The position numbers were made by a program, and so were the translations under genes. This document shows positions 1-5,625 of a stretch of 6,518 nt of DNA, one piece after another. The stretch's first letter is position 1; each line of letters opens with the position of its first letter. The notes beneath the pieces are model-generated. The model saw nothing but the letters and a program-made list of their open reading frames with translations, did no database searches and was not told the origin of the DNA. This stretch comes from Thermofilaceae archaeon. Its GTDB lineage: Archaea; Thermoproteota; Thermoprotei; Thermofilales; Thermofilaceae. The DNA is taken from positions 1-6,518 of the forward strand of contig JALURH010000018.1 of assembly GCA_027017025.1 (NCBI GenBank), read 5' to 3'.

Positions 1-119
1 AGCCCAATGAATCCCAAGCGGCTGGTAGACCAAAACCTACAAACAACTACAAAAGTCTACCAGCCGTGAACCCCTACAAATATAGTAGGTTCTACCCACT
101 AGTTATATACTTTAGGTAG
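1..119 (+). pseudogene. C-terminal tail of a TnpB-like protein (partial, enters from left edge)
   Basis: An open frame with no start in the window runs from the left edge (first full codon at 3) to TAG at 117-119, about 38 codons. It begins PNESQAAGRPKPTNN. The PNE followed by a basic-K-P segment resembles the minus-strand tail at 151-282, which reads GNVAPNE and then RGKPVQVP, and both lie on a CCCAATGAA stretch of DNA. From memory, long, poorly conserved, proline- and arginine-rich tails of this sort are usual in crenarchaeal IS200/IS605 TnpB proteins, where the DNA also encodes guide-RNA structure. The tail contains a perfect hairpin (19-66). Whether the rest of the gene is intact cannot be seen. 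An open frame of this length in AT-rich DNA could occur by chance, so the assignment rests on the motif shared with its neighbour and on the hairpin. Confidence 0.4.
19..66 (+). repeat. Perfect 12-bp inverted repeat / hairpin, possible omega-RNA terminal stem
   Basis: CGGCTGGTAGAC at 19-30 is the exact reverse complement of GTCTACCAGCCG at 55-66, with a 24-base A/C-rich loop. The loop and flank carry three copies of CTACAAA (37-43, 47-53, 74-80). The stem is preceded by AAG, as is the stem at 179-187 on the other strand. It sits within the final codons of the putative TnpB tail, where the last stem of an omega-RNA/reRNA would lie. A factor-independent hairpin terminator is less likely, because archaeal termination relies mainly on T-runs and none follows. 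Confidence 0.55.
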
Positions 120-135
120 CTATATTAGTGTGGTT

Positions 136-321
136 GCCCGTGTATGGTATTTAGGTTATTTTGATAACTATGGGAACTTGTACGGGCTTCCCCCTCAGCC
201 ACTTCATTTTGGTCGGTGTTTCATTGGGGGCTACATTCCCGCACACCACTGGGTGCGGGTTACGGTTGCATGCCGTCATCGCTTAGATGCTGATGGCATA
301 TCTCTGTATTAATTACCGTAA
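136..321 (-). ncRNA. Candidate omega-RNA (reRNA)-like structured RNA at the 3' end of a tnpB remnant
   Basis: A chain of helices is visible: 260-266 with 315-321 (7 bp), 270-274 with 295-299 (5 bp), 238-244 with 253-259 (7 bp, CCCGCAC/GTGCGGG), 190-194 with 226-230 (5 G-C pairs), and 136-144 with 179-187 (9 bp including two G-U). The last encloses a small hairpin, 155-159 with 164-168. The stretch is distinctly more G+C-rich than its AT-rich surroundings, the usual mark of structured RNA in a hyperthermophile. It overlaps the last codons of a TnpB-like tail, the position from which IS200/IS605 elements make their guide RNA. I infer the minus orientation from that tail. A guide, if present, would be read from about 135 downward. 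I saw no match to tRNA, 5S rRNA, SRP RNA or RNase P signatures. Confidence 0.45.
151..282 (-). pseudogene. tnpB: C-terminal remnant of TnpB (IS200/IS605-type element)
   Basis: From 282 down to TAA at 151-153 the frame is open for about 43 codons. It contains the pieces AMTACNRNPHPVV, CGNVAPNETPTKMK, RGKPVQVP and a final IVIKIT. I read this as the variable C-terminal tail seen in crenarchaeal TnpB proteins, recalled rather than searched. The RuvC-like nuclease core and the zinc finger are absent: an in-frame TAA at 283-285 and further stops lie upstream. The fragment is therefore a truncated relic of a protein normally near 400 residues. The same bases form the helices of the candidate guide RNA, which remain well paired despite loss of the coding part. 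No tnpA is visible. Shadow frames here, such as 130-312 on the plus strand, are antisense to this. Confidence 0.5.
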
Positions 322-322
322 C

Positions 323-330
323 GTATATAA
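323..330 (-). promoter_or_regulatory. Possible TATA box for the structured RNA
   Basis: On the minus strand these bases read TTATATAC, a good archaeal TATA element. Start sites usually lie about 25 bases downstream, here near 300, just before the 270-299 helix. If used, it would make the guide-RNA-like region independent of tnpB. TATA-like strings are common in such AT-rich DNA, so this is weak. Confidence 0.25.
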
Positions 331-441
331 GTCTTAAGTTTTCCTAGTTGCCAAAATATCTCAAGTACTCAAATAAGTGAATAGTCTATTTCGTAAACCT
401 CTCCTCTCCTGGCTCTCCCTCACTGCCAAGTTTCACTGGCT

Positions 442-732
442 TTACTGGAAGAACTCATTAAACAAGTCTTCCCAGCCCCTAAACAATATTCTACTGAACT
501 CTCCCTACCCAAGTAAGTAGCTATTTTTCAAGCAATTTTTCTCAATATTTCTTTTCACTGAGGTTTTTCACAAAGCATATAGATATGGGTTTTTCCTTGG
601 CAAACCTCAGGAGTAGCCGGTTTTACCTATCCTACGCCTACCATATATGATAATGAGTTAAGCACCTTGTTCATTATATTTCTCTTCCAGGAACTTGATA
701 TCTTCCTCTCTATCAACAAATTGTTGACTCAC
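442..732 (-). pseudogene. Decayed archaeal ATPase (PF01637 type), N-terminal part only
   Basis: Read from GTG at 732-730, a single frame gives SQQFVDREEDIKFLEEKYN, then LIIIYGRRRIGKT (619-657), then YLYAL, KTSVKRNIE, and RILFRGWEDLFNEFFQ. These match in order the start of archaeal ATPases of the PF01637 family: an FVDRE opening, a YGRRRIGKT Walker A P-loop at about residues 30-38, and a W-E-x-x-F segment. The frame is cut by TAA 658-660, TGA 607-609, TGA 568-570, TAG 505-507 and TAA 442-444. All pieces are in the same frame, so decay here is by stop mutations rather than frameshifts. Everything after about residue 97 of a usual 350-400 is missing or unrecognisable, including Walker B. These genes are often scattered, mobile and lost. 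The gene lies beside a TnpB relic, which suggests an insertion-prone site. Confidence 0.8.
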
Positions 733-756
733 AATTAGACTAATTTACAGTCAACA

Positions 757-766
757 GATATAAAAA
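757..766 (-). promoter_or_regulatory. TATA box of the decayed ATPase gene
   Basis: The minus strand reads TTTTTATATC, centred about 29 bases upstream of the GTG at 732. That spacing predicts transcription beginning close to the start codon, as in leaderless archaeal mRNAs. The promoter appears to have outlasted the coding sequence. Confidence 0.4.
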
Positions 767-836
767 TGTACTCTGCGCAACTTGGGATACTACTCTATGC
801 TTATTTTGAGTCCGAAGGAAATAGTTTTCCACTCTA

Positions 837-867
837 TAGTGTATAATGGATACCACAAAAATTTTCT
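837..867 (+). promoter_or_regulatory. Weak candidate promoter region for the flavoprotein gene
   Basis: Two AT-rich elements precede the ATG at 893: GTGTATAATGG near 838-848, predicting a start near 870 and a short leader, and AAAAATTTTC at 857-866, predicting an almost leaderless message. No good Shine-Dalgarno precedes the ATG, which favours the leaderless reading. Neither element is a strong consensus. Confidence 0.25.
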
Positions 868-892
868 AGGAATAAGTACATAAATTCATTAT

Positions 893-2299
893 ATGGTCAA
901 GGAATATGACATAATAGCTTTTGGAACAGGGTCAGCACTAAATATTGTAAGCGAAGTAGTTAGGCGTTGGCCTGAGAAACGTATAGCAGTTATAGAGAAA
1001 GATATTGTGGGGGGAATCTGCCTCACGAGGGGATGTATCCCGAGCAAGATGGTTCTCTACCCAGCGGAGCTACTAGCCCAAATTAGTAGAGCACACCTCT
1101 TTGGGATAAGAGCTAGGATAGAGGGCGTAGACCCGGGCCTAATACTGGAGCGTACCAGGAATATGATATATAAGGAGAGTGGGGAAATAGAGGAGGGCCT
1201 TAGGAAACATCCTCAAATAGATTTATACAAGGGTGTAGGGGAGTTTATAGCCGACTATACAGTCGAGGTGAATGGTGAAGTTATTAGGGGAGAGAAAATA
1301 CTGCTATGTACAGGGTCAAGACCATTTATACCCCCTATACCCGGCTTAGAGGAAACTGGGTACCTAACTAGTGATAATTTCTTTTTCGAGCTAAAAACTC
1401 TTCCTAAGAGAGTAGCGGTTCTAGGTGGCGGCTACGTCGGTTTAGAGCTAGGTTTCTTTATGGCTATGATGGGGTCTAAGGTTACTATACTTGAGATGCT
1501 GCCTCGCATAGCTACACAAGAAGAACCTGAAGTATCTGAGTTGCTGAGAAGAGAGTTGTCTAAGTACATGGATATACGTGTAAACCATAAAGCCGTAGAA
1601 GTCTCTAGGCGTGGAGAGAATAAAGTAGTTATAGCTGAGGACACTGTTACTGGGGAAAACATAGAGATACTTGCTGACGAGATTCTAGTAGCAACTGGGA
1701 GGAGGTCGAACTCTGACCTCACTAAGCCCGAGAGGACTGGGGTAATGACGGATAAGAGGGGTTGGATTATAACAAATGAGTACCTAGAAACGACTAAACC
1801 TAATATCTGGGCTTTTGGGGACGCTAATGGGAAATATATGTTTAAACACAAAGCTAACTATGAAGCTAGGATAGTTTTCTACAACGCTTTCCTGGGCACC
1901 AGGATGGCAGCAGACTATAGTGCAGTCCCCCACGCAATCTTTACTTACCCAGAGGTTGCTAGTGTCGGTATGCGTGAAGAAGAAGCTGCAAAGAAACATG
2001 AAATCTTAGTAGGCTATAGTAGGTATGGAGATACAGCTAAGGGCTCTATTATGATGCTAAAAAACTACTTTGTTAAGGTAATAGTGGATAGAGATAGCTA
2101 TAGAATACTTGGAGCACACATAATAGGTCCCTACGCCTCCATACTAATCCAGGAAATAGTTAACCTAATGTATACAAAGGAGAAAAATATTAGAGCTATA
2201 TACGAGGGTATGCATATACATCCAGCACTACCAGAAGTTGTAGAAAATGCCTTCCTAAATCTCCGCGAGCCAGAGGCTTGGAGGAAGCATATTCACTAG
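893..2299 (+). CDS. FAD-dependent pyridine nucleotide-disulfide oxidoreductase (dihydrolipoamide dehydrogenase/mycothione reductase type)
   Basis: This 468-residue flavoprotein has the full architecture of the class I disulfide reductases (COG1249). The N-terminal FAD fold carries GTGSA at 11-15. The redox-active pair Cys43-Cys48 lies in GGICLTRGCIPSK. The NAD domain has GGGYVG at 178-183 and Glu201 ending the second strand, which favours NADH over NADPH. The second FAD motif is AFGD with Asp310. The C-terminal dimer domain ends with the catalytic base pair His443-Glu448 in HPALPE. It should therefore move electrons between NAD(H), FAD and a cytoplasmic disulfide. The N-terminus and the C-x4-C-I-P-S-K-M stretch resemble mycothione reductases, but mycothiol is not expected in archaea, so the natural disulfide is unknown. 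No 2-oxoacid dehydrogenase genes are nearby. The third glycine of the first FAD motif is Ala15, and the usual Thr before Cys43 is Ile42. It is transcribed alone and is convergent with the redox operon. Confidence 0.93.
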   Translation: MVKEYDIIAFGTGSALNIVSEVVRRWPEKRIAVIEKDIVGGICLTRGCIPSKMVLYPAELLAQISRAHLFGIRARIEGVDPGLILERTRNMIYKESGEIEEGLRKHPQIDLYKGVGEFIADYTVEVNGEVIRGEKILLCTGSRPFIPPIPGLEETGYLTSDNFFFELKTLPKRVAVLGGGYVGLELGFFMAMMGSKVTILEMLPRIATQEEPEVSELLRRELSKYMDIRVNHKAVEVSRRGENKVVIAEDTVTGENIEILADEILVATGRRSNSDLTKPERTGVMTDKRGWIITNEYLETTKPNIWAFGDANGKYMFKHKANYEARIVFYNAFLGTRMAADYSAVPHAIFTYPEVASVGMREEEAAKKHEILVGYSRYGDTAKGSIMMLKNYFVKVIVDRDSYRILGAHIIGPYASILIQEIVNLMYTKEKNIRAIYEGMHIHPALPEVVENAFLNLREPEAWRKHIH

Positions 2300-2322
2300 C
2301 AGAGAAAACTAAGAATTTAATC

Positions 2323-2344
2323 CAAAAAACATATTAGTTTTTTG
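2323..2344. terminator. Palindromic bidirectional terminator
   Basis: CAAAAAAC at 2323-2330 is the exact reverse complement of GTTTTTTG at 2337-2344, with a six-base gap. Each strand thus ends in a run of six T: 2338-2343 for the plus-strand flavoprotein gene and the complement of 2324-2329 for the minus-strand operon. T-runs are the main intrinsic terminator in archaea. It lies in the 60-base gap between the two convergent stop codons. Confidence 0.6.
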
Positions 2345-2359
2345 CTGGATCATAGGGAA

Positions 2360-3202
2360 CTAGCTCTCTACTTCTGGGCCTTTACTCTCCCCAGTCTTCT
2401 TCAGGAAAGCAATTACTAGGAGTAGAGCCGTTAAAACAAATACCACAATGGGGAGTAAGTCCCCTAGAGTATAGTATACTATAGAATCTGTAGTTGCGTA
2501 AACATATAGAGCGTTTTTAGGTACAATAACCCTAGCTTCAATATTTCCACTACTATACTTATAGACTGTGGATCGTGGAGATAAGAAACTTGGTAGAACC
2601 GAGTTGCCGAGGTAAATCTCCTCTCTCTCCCAATCCCTTAGAGGAGTCTTTAAGACTGAAAAATCAGCCTCTAATCCCCTAATCCCCTCCTTCTCGAGTA
2701 TACCCATTATATCTATTCTCCTAAAGGCAAGGGAGAGAATATGTGGAGAAAATATAGATAATTTCTTCACAGCCCCAACATACCATACTTTAAGAACTAC
2801 CTCACTAACTTTGCCCCCAAGCTTACTATAGTCCTCTATTTCAGAGGTGTATAGCTCGGCCCGCAGGACGCTAACAGATCCCCCAGTTAACCTCTGGACA
2901 CTATCGTTTAAAGCGTAAGTCAACCTGGTATTTAGTTCCCACTTCGAAGCCTTTAGCTTAGAGGCTAAATCATACCATAAGTTAGGAACACTTCCTTCAC
3001 CAAACGTGAATATTATCTCTTCATGAACAAGGTTATAGACTGGGTCAACAGTAACTATTACAGAAACCTCTACCCCACTCCCACTTACGTCGTAAACCTT
3101 AGCCTCCACGGTATAGTGATTAGACCCAGCTTGGCTAACTAAGATAGTTGAAGCAGAGAGAAGGAGAATCATTAATGGAACAAAATAAATTATTTTCCTC
3201 AT
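2360..3202 (-). CDS. Secreted, C-terminally membrane-anchored protein of unknown function
   Basis: I do not recognise a named family. The 280-residue protein begins with a signal peptide (MRK, then a hydrophobic run to about residue 22, ending near SQAGS). A region of about 220 residues, rich in predicted beta strands, should lie outside the cell. It ends in one transmembrane helix at about 249-268 (LLPIVVFVLTALLLVIAFL) followed by a KK-containing cytoplasmic tail. It contains no cysteine, so it is unlikely to carry an iron-sulfur cluster or c-type heme. It is the last gene of the operon; its ATG overlaps the preceding TGA by four bases, which implies translational coupling. A purine-rich AAGGGGGGAG lies just upstream of the ATG. 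Its place in the operon suggests an accessory or assembly subunit on the outer face of the complex, but that is inference. Confidence 0.85.
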   Translation of the reverse strand: MRKIIYFVPLMILLLSASTILVSQAGSNHYTVEAKVYDVSGSGVEVSVIVTVDPVYNLVHEEIIFTFGEGSVPNLWYDLASKLKASKWELNTRLTYALNDSVQRLTGGSVSVLRAELYTSEIEDYSKLGGKVSEVVLKVWYVGAVKKLSIFSPHILSLAFRRIDIMGILEKEGIRGLEADFSVLKTPLRDWEREEIYLGNSVLPSFLSPRSTVYKYSSGNIEARVIVPKNALYVYATTDSIVYYTLGDLLPIVVFVLTALLLVIAFLKKTGESKGPEVES

Positions 3203-3591
3203 TTCTCTCCCCCCTTCCTAATCTTAAATATTATTAGGTAATATATGTAGGCGAAAATGCTCCAGACACAAACTATTGCGGTATACAATGGGATAACAAC
3301 CACTAGGGCGACTGGCTCTAGGCTGGGGAAAAGGGTTCCGTGGAGCCCATGCGGAGATATTATTGGGTTCCAACCCCAGTTATAGAACGGGTCCTCCGGT
3401 TTTATAGGCCACTCTCTGTGTAGCGGCAATACCTTTACGGTAATCGGTTTACTAGTAGATGGCTTATAGGCGACGCCATCCCCTCCTCCCTCAAATTTCG
3501 CTACAAGAGTAAATTCCCCGGGGGAACCGAAAAATACTTCAATCTTAGCTATACCGCTATTATCTGTTACTCCACGCCCAACCTCAATCAT
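3199..3591 (-). CDS. Ig-like half-domain plus membrane anchor; probable second half of the DOMON protein
   Basis: The 130 residues begin with MIEVGRGVTDNSGIAKIEVF, then SPGEFTLVAKFEGG and SKPITVKV, which look like the later strands of an Ig-like fold. The upstream gene ends with its early strands. There is no signal peptide, yet a transmembrane helix at about 92-122 (the VALVVVIPLYTAIVCVW region) followed by RKGGEK implies an external N-terminal domain. Both facts make sense if it is normally joined to the upstream protein, which has the signal peptide. Its ATG overlaps the upstream TGA as ATGA, and no convincing Shine-Dalgarno precedes it. A -1 shift at the overlap would fuse the two into one product. 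Alternatives are stop-restart translation of a real two-piece protein, a frameshift mutation, or a sequence error. Confidence 0.75.
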   Translation of the reverse strand: MIEVGRGVTDNSGIAKIEVFFGSPGEFTLVAKFEGGGDGVAYKPSTSKPITVKVLPLHREWPIKPEDPFYNWGWNPIISPHGLHGTLFPSLEPVALVVVIPLYTAIVCVWSIFAYIYYLIIFKIRKGGEK

Positions 3592-4349
3592 GCCGGCCCT
3601 GCGAAGGTAGTGCTACTTAAGACAATTACTGTAGCGTTCTTAATAGGCTTTTTTTCCTTAGTGTAGAGCTTCACCGTAACTATTACTGACTCACCCTGAG
3701 TAAGCTCTGTTTTATCGCTACTTAGCTCTATAGCTGTTTCAATTACACGTGGAGCCTCTACATAAGCCTCAATGACAGAGTAGGTTGCTCCGTGGTAGGA
3801 AGCAAAGTCATCGGCAGAGGGATGATAAGATATAATCACTGAAATAGTCTTACCCATCATTATTGGTGGATCTAGTTTATCCCCAGAATTGAGGGGAAAA
3901 ACAAACTCTATCGTCGTTAAACCATTTTCTTGCCTACCACTATACTCTACTAAATCGTTTGAGCCGCCAAGTTCTACATCTGGAGCATGGCTATGCCCTA
4001 CACCAGTCTCGTCCTCTATATGTAGCTCGCCAGTCTTATCGTCTACAAAGCCAATAATAATATTCGCTTTATCCATTGTTTTTGAGCCAAAACCTATACC
4101 GACCCACCCTGTACCTGGGGCTTTTATAGCTACGTACAGATTTCTTCCATCATGAACCCACGCAAGGGTTATGCCCGTAGCTGGATCTACATACTTTACT
4201 GGGTACTCGCCTTCGCCTATAACTCCATCAACTGTTACCTTAGGATCAGCCACATAAGGAATGCTTAGTCTCTCCTCTGCATAGGTATCTACGAGCACTT
4301 GGGTTAGGACAAGTAGCGCTAAAACCATAAGTAATATTCTACTCTTCAC
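3588..4349 (-). CDS. Secreted DOMON-domain protein, probable b-type heme subunit
   Basis: Starting from GTG at 4349 (253 residues) there is a signal peptide to about residue 24. A DOMON domain follows at about 33-198: the VDGVIGEGEYP opening, LAWVHDGRNLYVAI, GWVGIGFGSKTMDKANIIIG, VFPLNSGD and SYHGATY. In heme-binding DOMON proteins (cellobiose dehydrogenase cytochrome, ethylbenzene dehydrogenase gamma subunit) Met and His bind the heme; here the Met of KTMDK (residue 92) and the His of SYHG (residue 186) are candidates. A HSHAPD segment (119-124) might bind metal. The C-terminus begins an Ig-like domain (VIVTVKLYTKEKKPIKNATV) and stops abruptly at AGPA. A longer start at GTG 4355 is possible, but it abuts the Shine-Dalgarno with no spacer, so 4349 is preferred. 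It overlaps the end of the NrfD gene by 11 bases. Likely role: external electron transfer for the complex. Confidence 0.82.
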   Translation of the reverse strand: MKSRILLMVLALLVLTQVLVDTYAEERLSIPYVADPKVTVDGVIGEGEYPVKYVDPATGITLAWVHDGRNLYVAIKAPGTGWVGIGFGSKTMDKANIIIGFVDDKTGELHIEDETGVGHSHAPDVELGGSNDLVEYSGRQENGLTTIEFVFPLNSGDKLDPPIMMGKTISVIISYHPSADDFASYHGATYSVIEAYVEAPRVIETAIELSSDKTELTQGESVIVTVKLYTKEKKPIKNATVIVLSSTTFAGPA

Positions 4350-5613
4350 TCTCACTCACCTCCCATATCGAGATTAGGGGGAATAGTTTCGAGAAAATCG
4401 CTATTAATAGCCCGAATCCACAGAAGCTCCCAATAGTTATTGCAGCTTCAATCCAGGAGGGAGTATATATCATTATAAATGATGAAGGCATAGGGGGGTT
4501 AGCGAGGGTTGGTACAATTATCACATACCTCTTTAGCCACATAGATATATTAACTATGATCGATGCAACTAGTATACCGTTTATCGTCCTAGTCCTGGGT
4601 ATAGCTATTATAAATATAGGTGCTACAAGCATGAATACCGTGGCCCAAAAATATATCGCGTATTTTCCACCATATAGGCTCGAGAGAACAGCTGCCTCAT
4701 GTCTGCTCCACAGGTAACCGCTAACCTGGTACTCATTTATCATGAGGTATATGTAGAAGAGGTCGACGGCTAGTAGTAGATAGCCGAAGTACTTGAAGTG
4801 CTCGTACCTAATGTATTTCTCAAATCTATAGGCTTTCCTCACTATAGCCATAAACGTTATTACTGTGGCTAGGCCTGAGAGGAGTGCTCCAACGACGAAG
4901 TATATACCGAATATTGTGCTCCTCCAGCCAGCTCTGAAAGTCATCGCAAAGATCCATGAAACAACTGTGTGGACAGTAATCATTATCGGGACTATTAACA
5001 CGGTCATAATAGCTATAGCCTTACCTAGAACCGCTCTCTGACCATCCCCCCATCTCCAGTTCATAGAGAGTTTCTCATATATCCACCTCTTGAAGCCAGA
5101 TACATCGCCTAGAAGATCCCTACATATAGCTAAATCAGGGATTAAGGGTAGGTAGAGGTAAGTCATACTCCCCACAAGGTAGGTTGTGATGCTTATAAAG
5201 TCCCACACTATCGGGCTCTGAATCCTACCGTAGAATAGGATATTTAGGATCCTATCGATCCTACCTAAATCTATTAGTGGCTGTAAGCCACCTACAAATA
5301 GAGCCATCACAGTTATATATTCTGCCATCCTCGTGACTGGTTTCCTCCACTCAGCCCTAGCTAGCCTGAGAACAGCCGATATAAGTGTTCCAGCATGGCT
5401 AATACCTATGAAGAAAACGAAATTAGTTATGTAGAGACCCCAGAAAATATTGTCCCTAAGCCCAGTAACAATAAGCCCGGATGTTATCTGAATATAGTAT
5501 GCGTAAGCCCCAAATAGAACGCCAAGTAGCAGGAAAGCTATTAAAACGTAGTATCTCCAGGTTGTTACCCTAAGCGGCCTCAAGATATCCTCAGCCACCT
5601 CCCTCCTATACAT
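4339..5613 (-). CDS. nrfD: NrfD/PsrC-like integral membrane subunit
   Basis: The 424-residue polytopic protein shows about ten transmembrane helices, at roughly 21-41, 57-84, 97-118, 136-160, 200-224, 236-260, 275-295, 318-340, 347-372 and 388-415. Family features are the GISHAGTLISAVLRL stretch in helix 2, followed by WRKPVTRMAE and then a helix ending GGLQPLIDLGR. NrfD-type subunits (PsrC, TtrC, ActC, SreC) hold the quinone site and pair with a four-cluster ferredoxin subunit and a catalytic subunit such as a molybdoenzyme or [NiFe] hydrogenase. Helix count and length match the longer ten-helix group rather than the eight-helix PsrC. Start ATG 5613 has a strong AGGTGGTG ribosome site overlapping the ferredoxin stop, ten bases upstream. 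The symbol names the family; the true partner enzyme is not in the window. Confidence 0.93.
   Translation of the reverse strand: MYRREVAEDILRPLRVTTWRYYVLIAFLLLGVLFGAYAYYIQITSGLIVTGLRDNIFWGLYITNFVFFIGISHAGTLISAVLRLARAEWRKPVTRMAEYITVMALFVGGLQPLIDLGRIDRILNILFYGRIQSPIVWDFISITTYLVGSMTYLYLPLIPDLAICRDLLGDVSGFKRWIYEKLSMNWRWGDGQRAVLGKAIAIMTVLIVPIMITVHTVVSWIFAMTFRAGWRSTIFGIYFVVGALLSGLATVITFMAIVRKAYRFEKYIRYEHFKYFGYLLLAVDLFYIYLMINEYQVSGYLWSRHEAAVLSSLYGGKYAIYFWATVFMLVAPIFIIAIPRTRTINGILVASIIVNISMWLKRYVIIVPTLANPPMPSSFIMIYTPSWIEAAITIGSFCGFGLLIAIFSKLFPLISIWEVSESEE
4356..4363 (-). promoter_or_regulatory. Ribosome binding site that fixes the DOMON gene start
   Basis: The minus strand reads GGAGGTGA, a full match to the archaeal 16S anti-Shine-Dalgarno. 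It lies six bases from GTG 4349 but directly adjacent to GTG 4355, so the nearer, shorter start is favoured. Confidence 0.7.
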
Positions 5614-5617
5614 AACG

Positions 5618-5625
5618 CACCACCT
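5618..5625 (-). promoter_or_regulatory. Ribosome binding site of the NrfD gene, overlapping the ferredoxin stop
   Basis: The minus strand reads AGGTGGTG four bases before ATG 5613, and it covers two of the three bases of the ferredoxin TAG stop (5624-5626). Termination on one gene thus places ribosomes at the next, consistent with coupled synthesis of the Fe-S and membrane subunits. Confidence 0.65.

Noticed and set aside
37..80. CTACAAA repeats as a CRISPR array
   Set aside because: The units are seven bases, irregularly spaced and too short for CRISPR repeats.
130..312. A 60-codon open frame on the plus strand starting with GTG
   Set aside because: It runs antisense to the TnpB-like tail and the RNA helices, has no ribosome site, and its composition is not protein-like.
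130..325. Structured region as tRNA, 5S rRNA, SRP RNA or RNase P RNA
   Set aside because: No T-loop, no 5S core, no SRP GGAAG-type loop and no RNase P conserved regions could be found on either strand.
1432..1999. Two open frames on the minus strand (1432-1851 and 1784-1999)
   Set aside because: Both lie opposite the well-supported flavoprotein gene and show no motif of their own.
3889..4155. An 88-codon plus-strand frame
   Set aside because: It is antisense to the DOMON domain, with no ribosome site or recognisable sequence.
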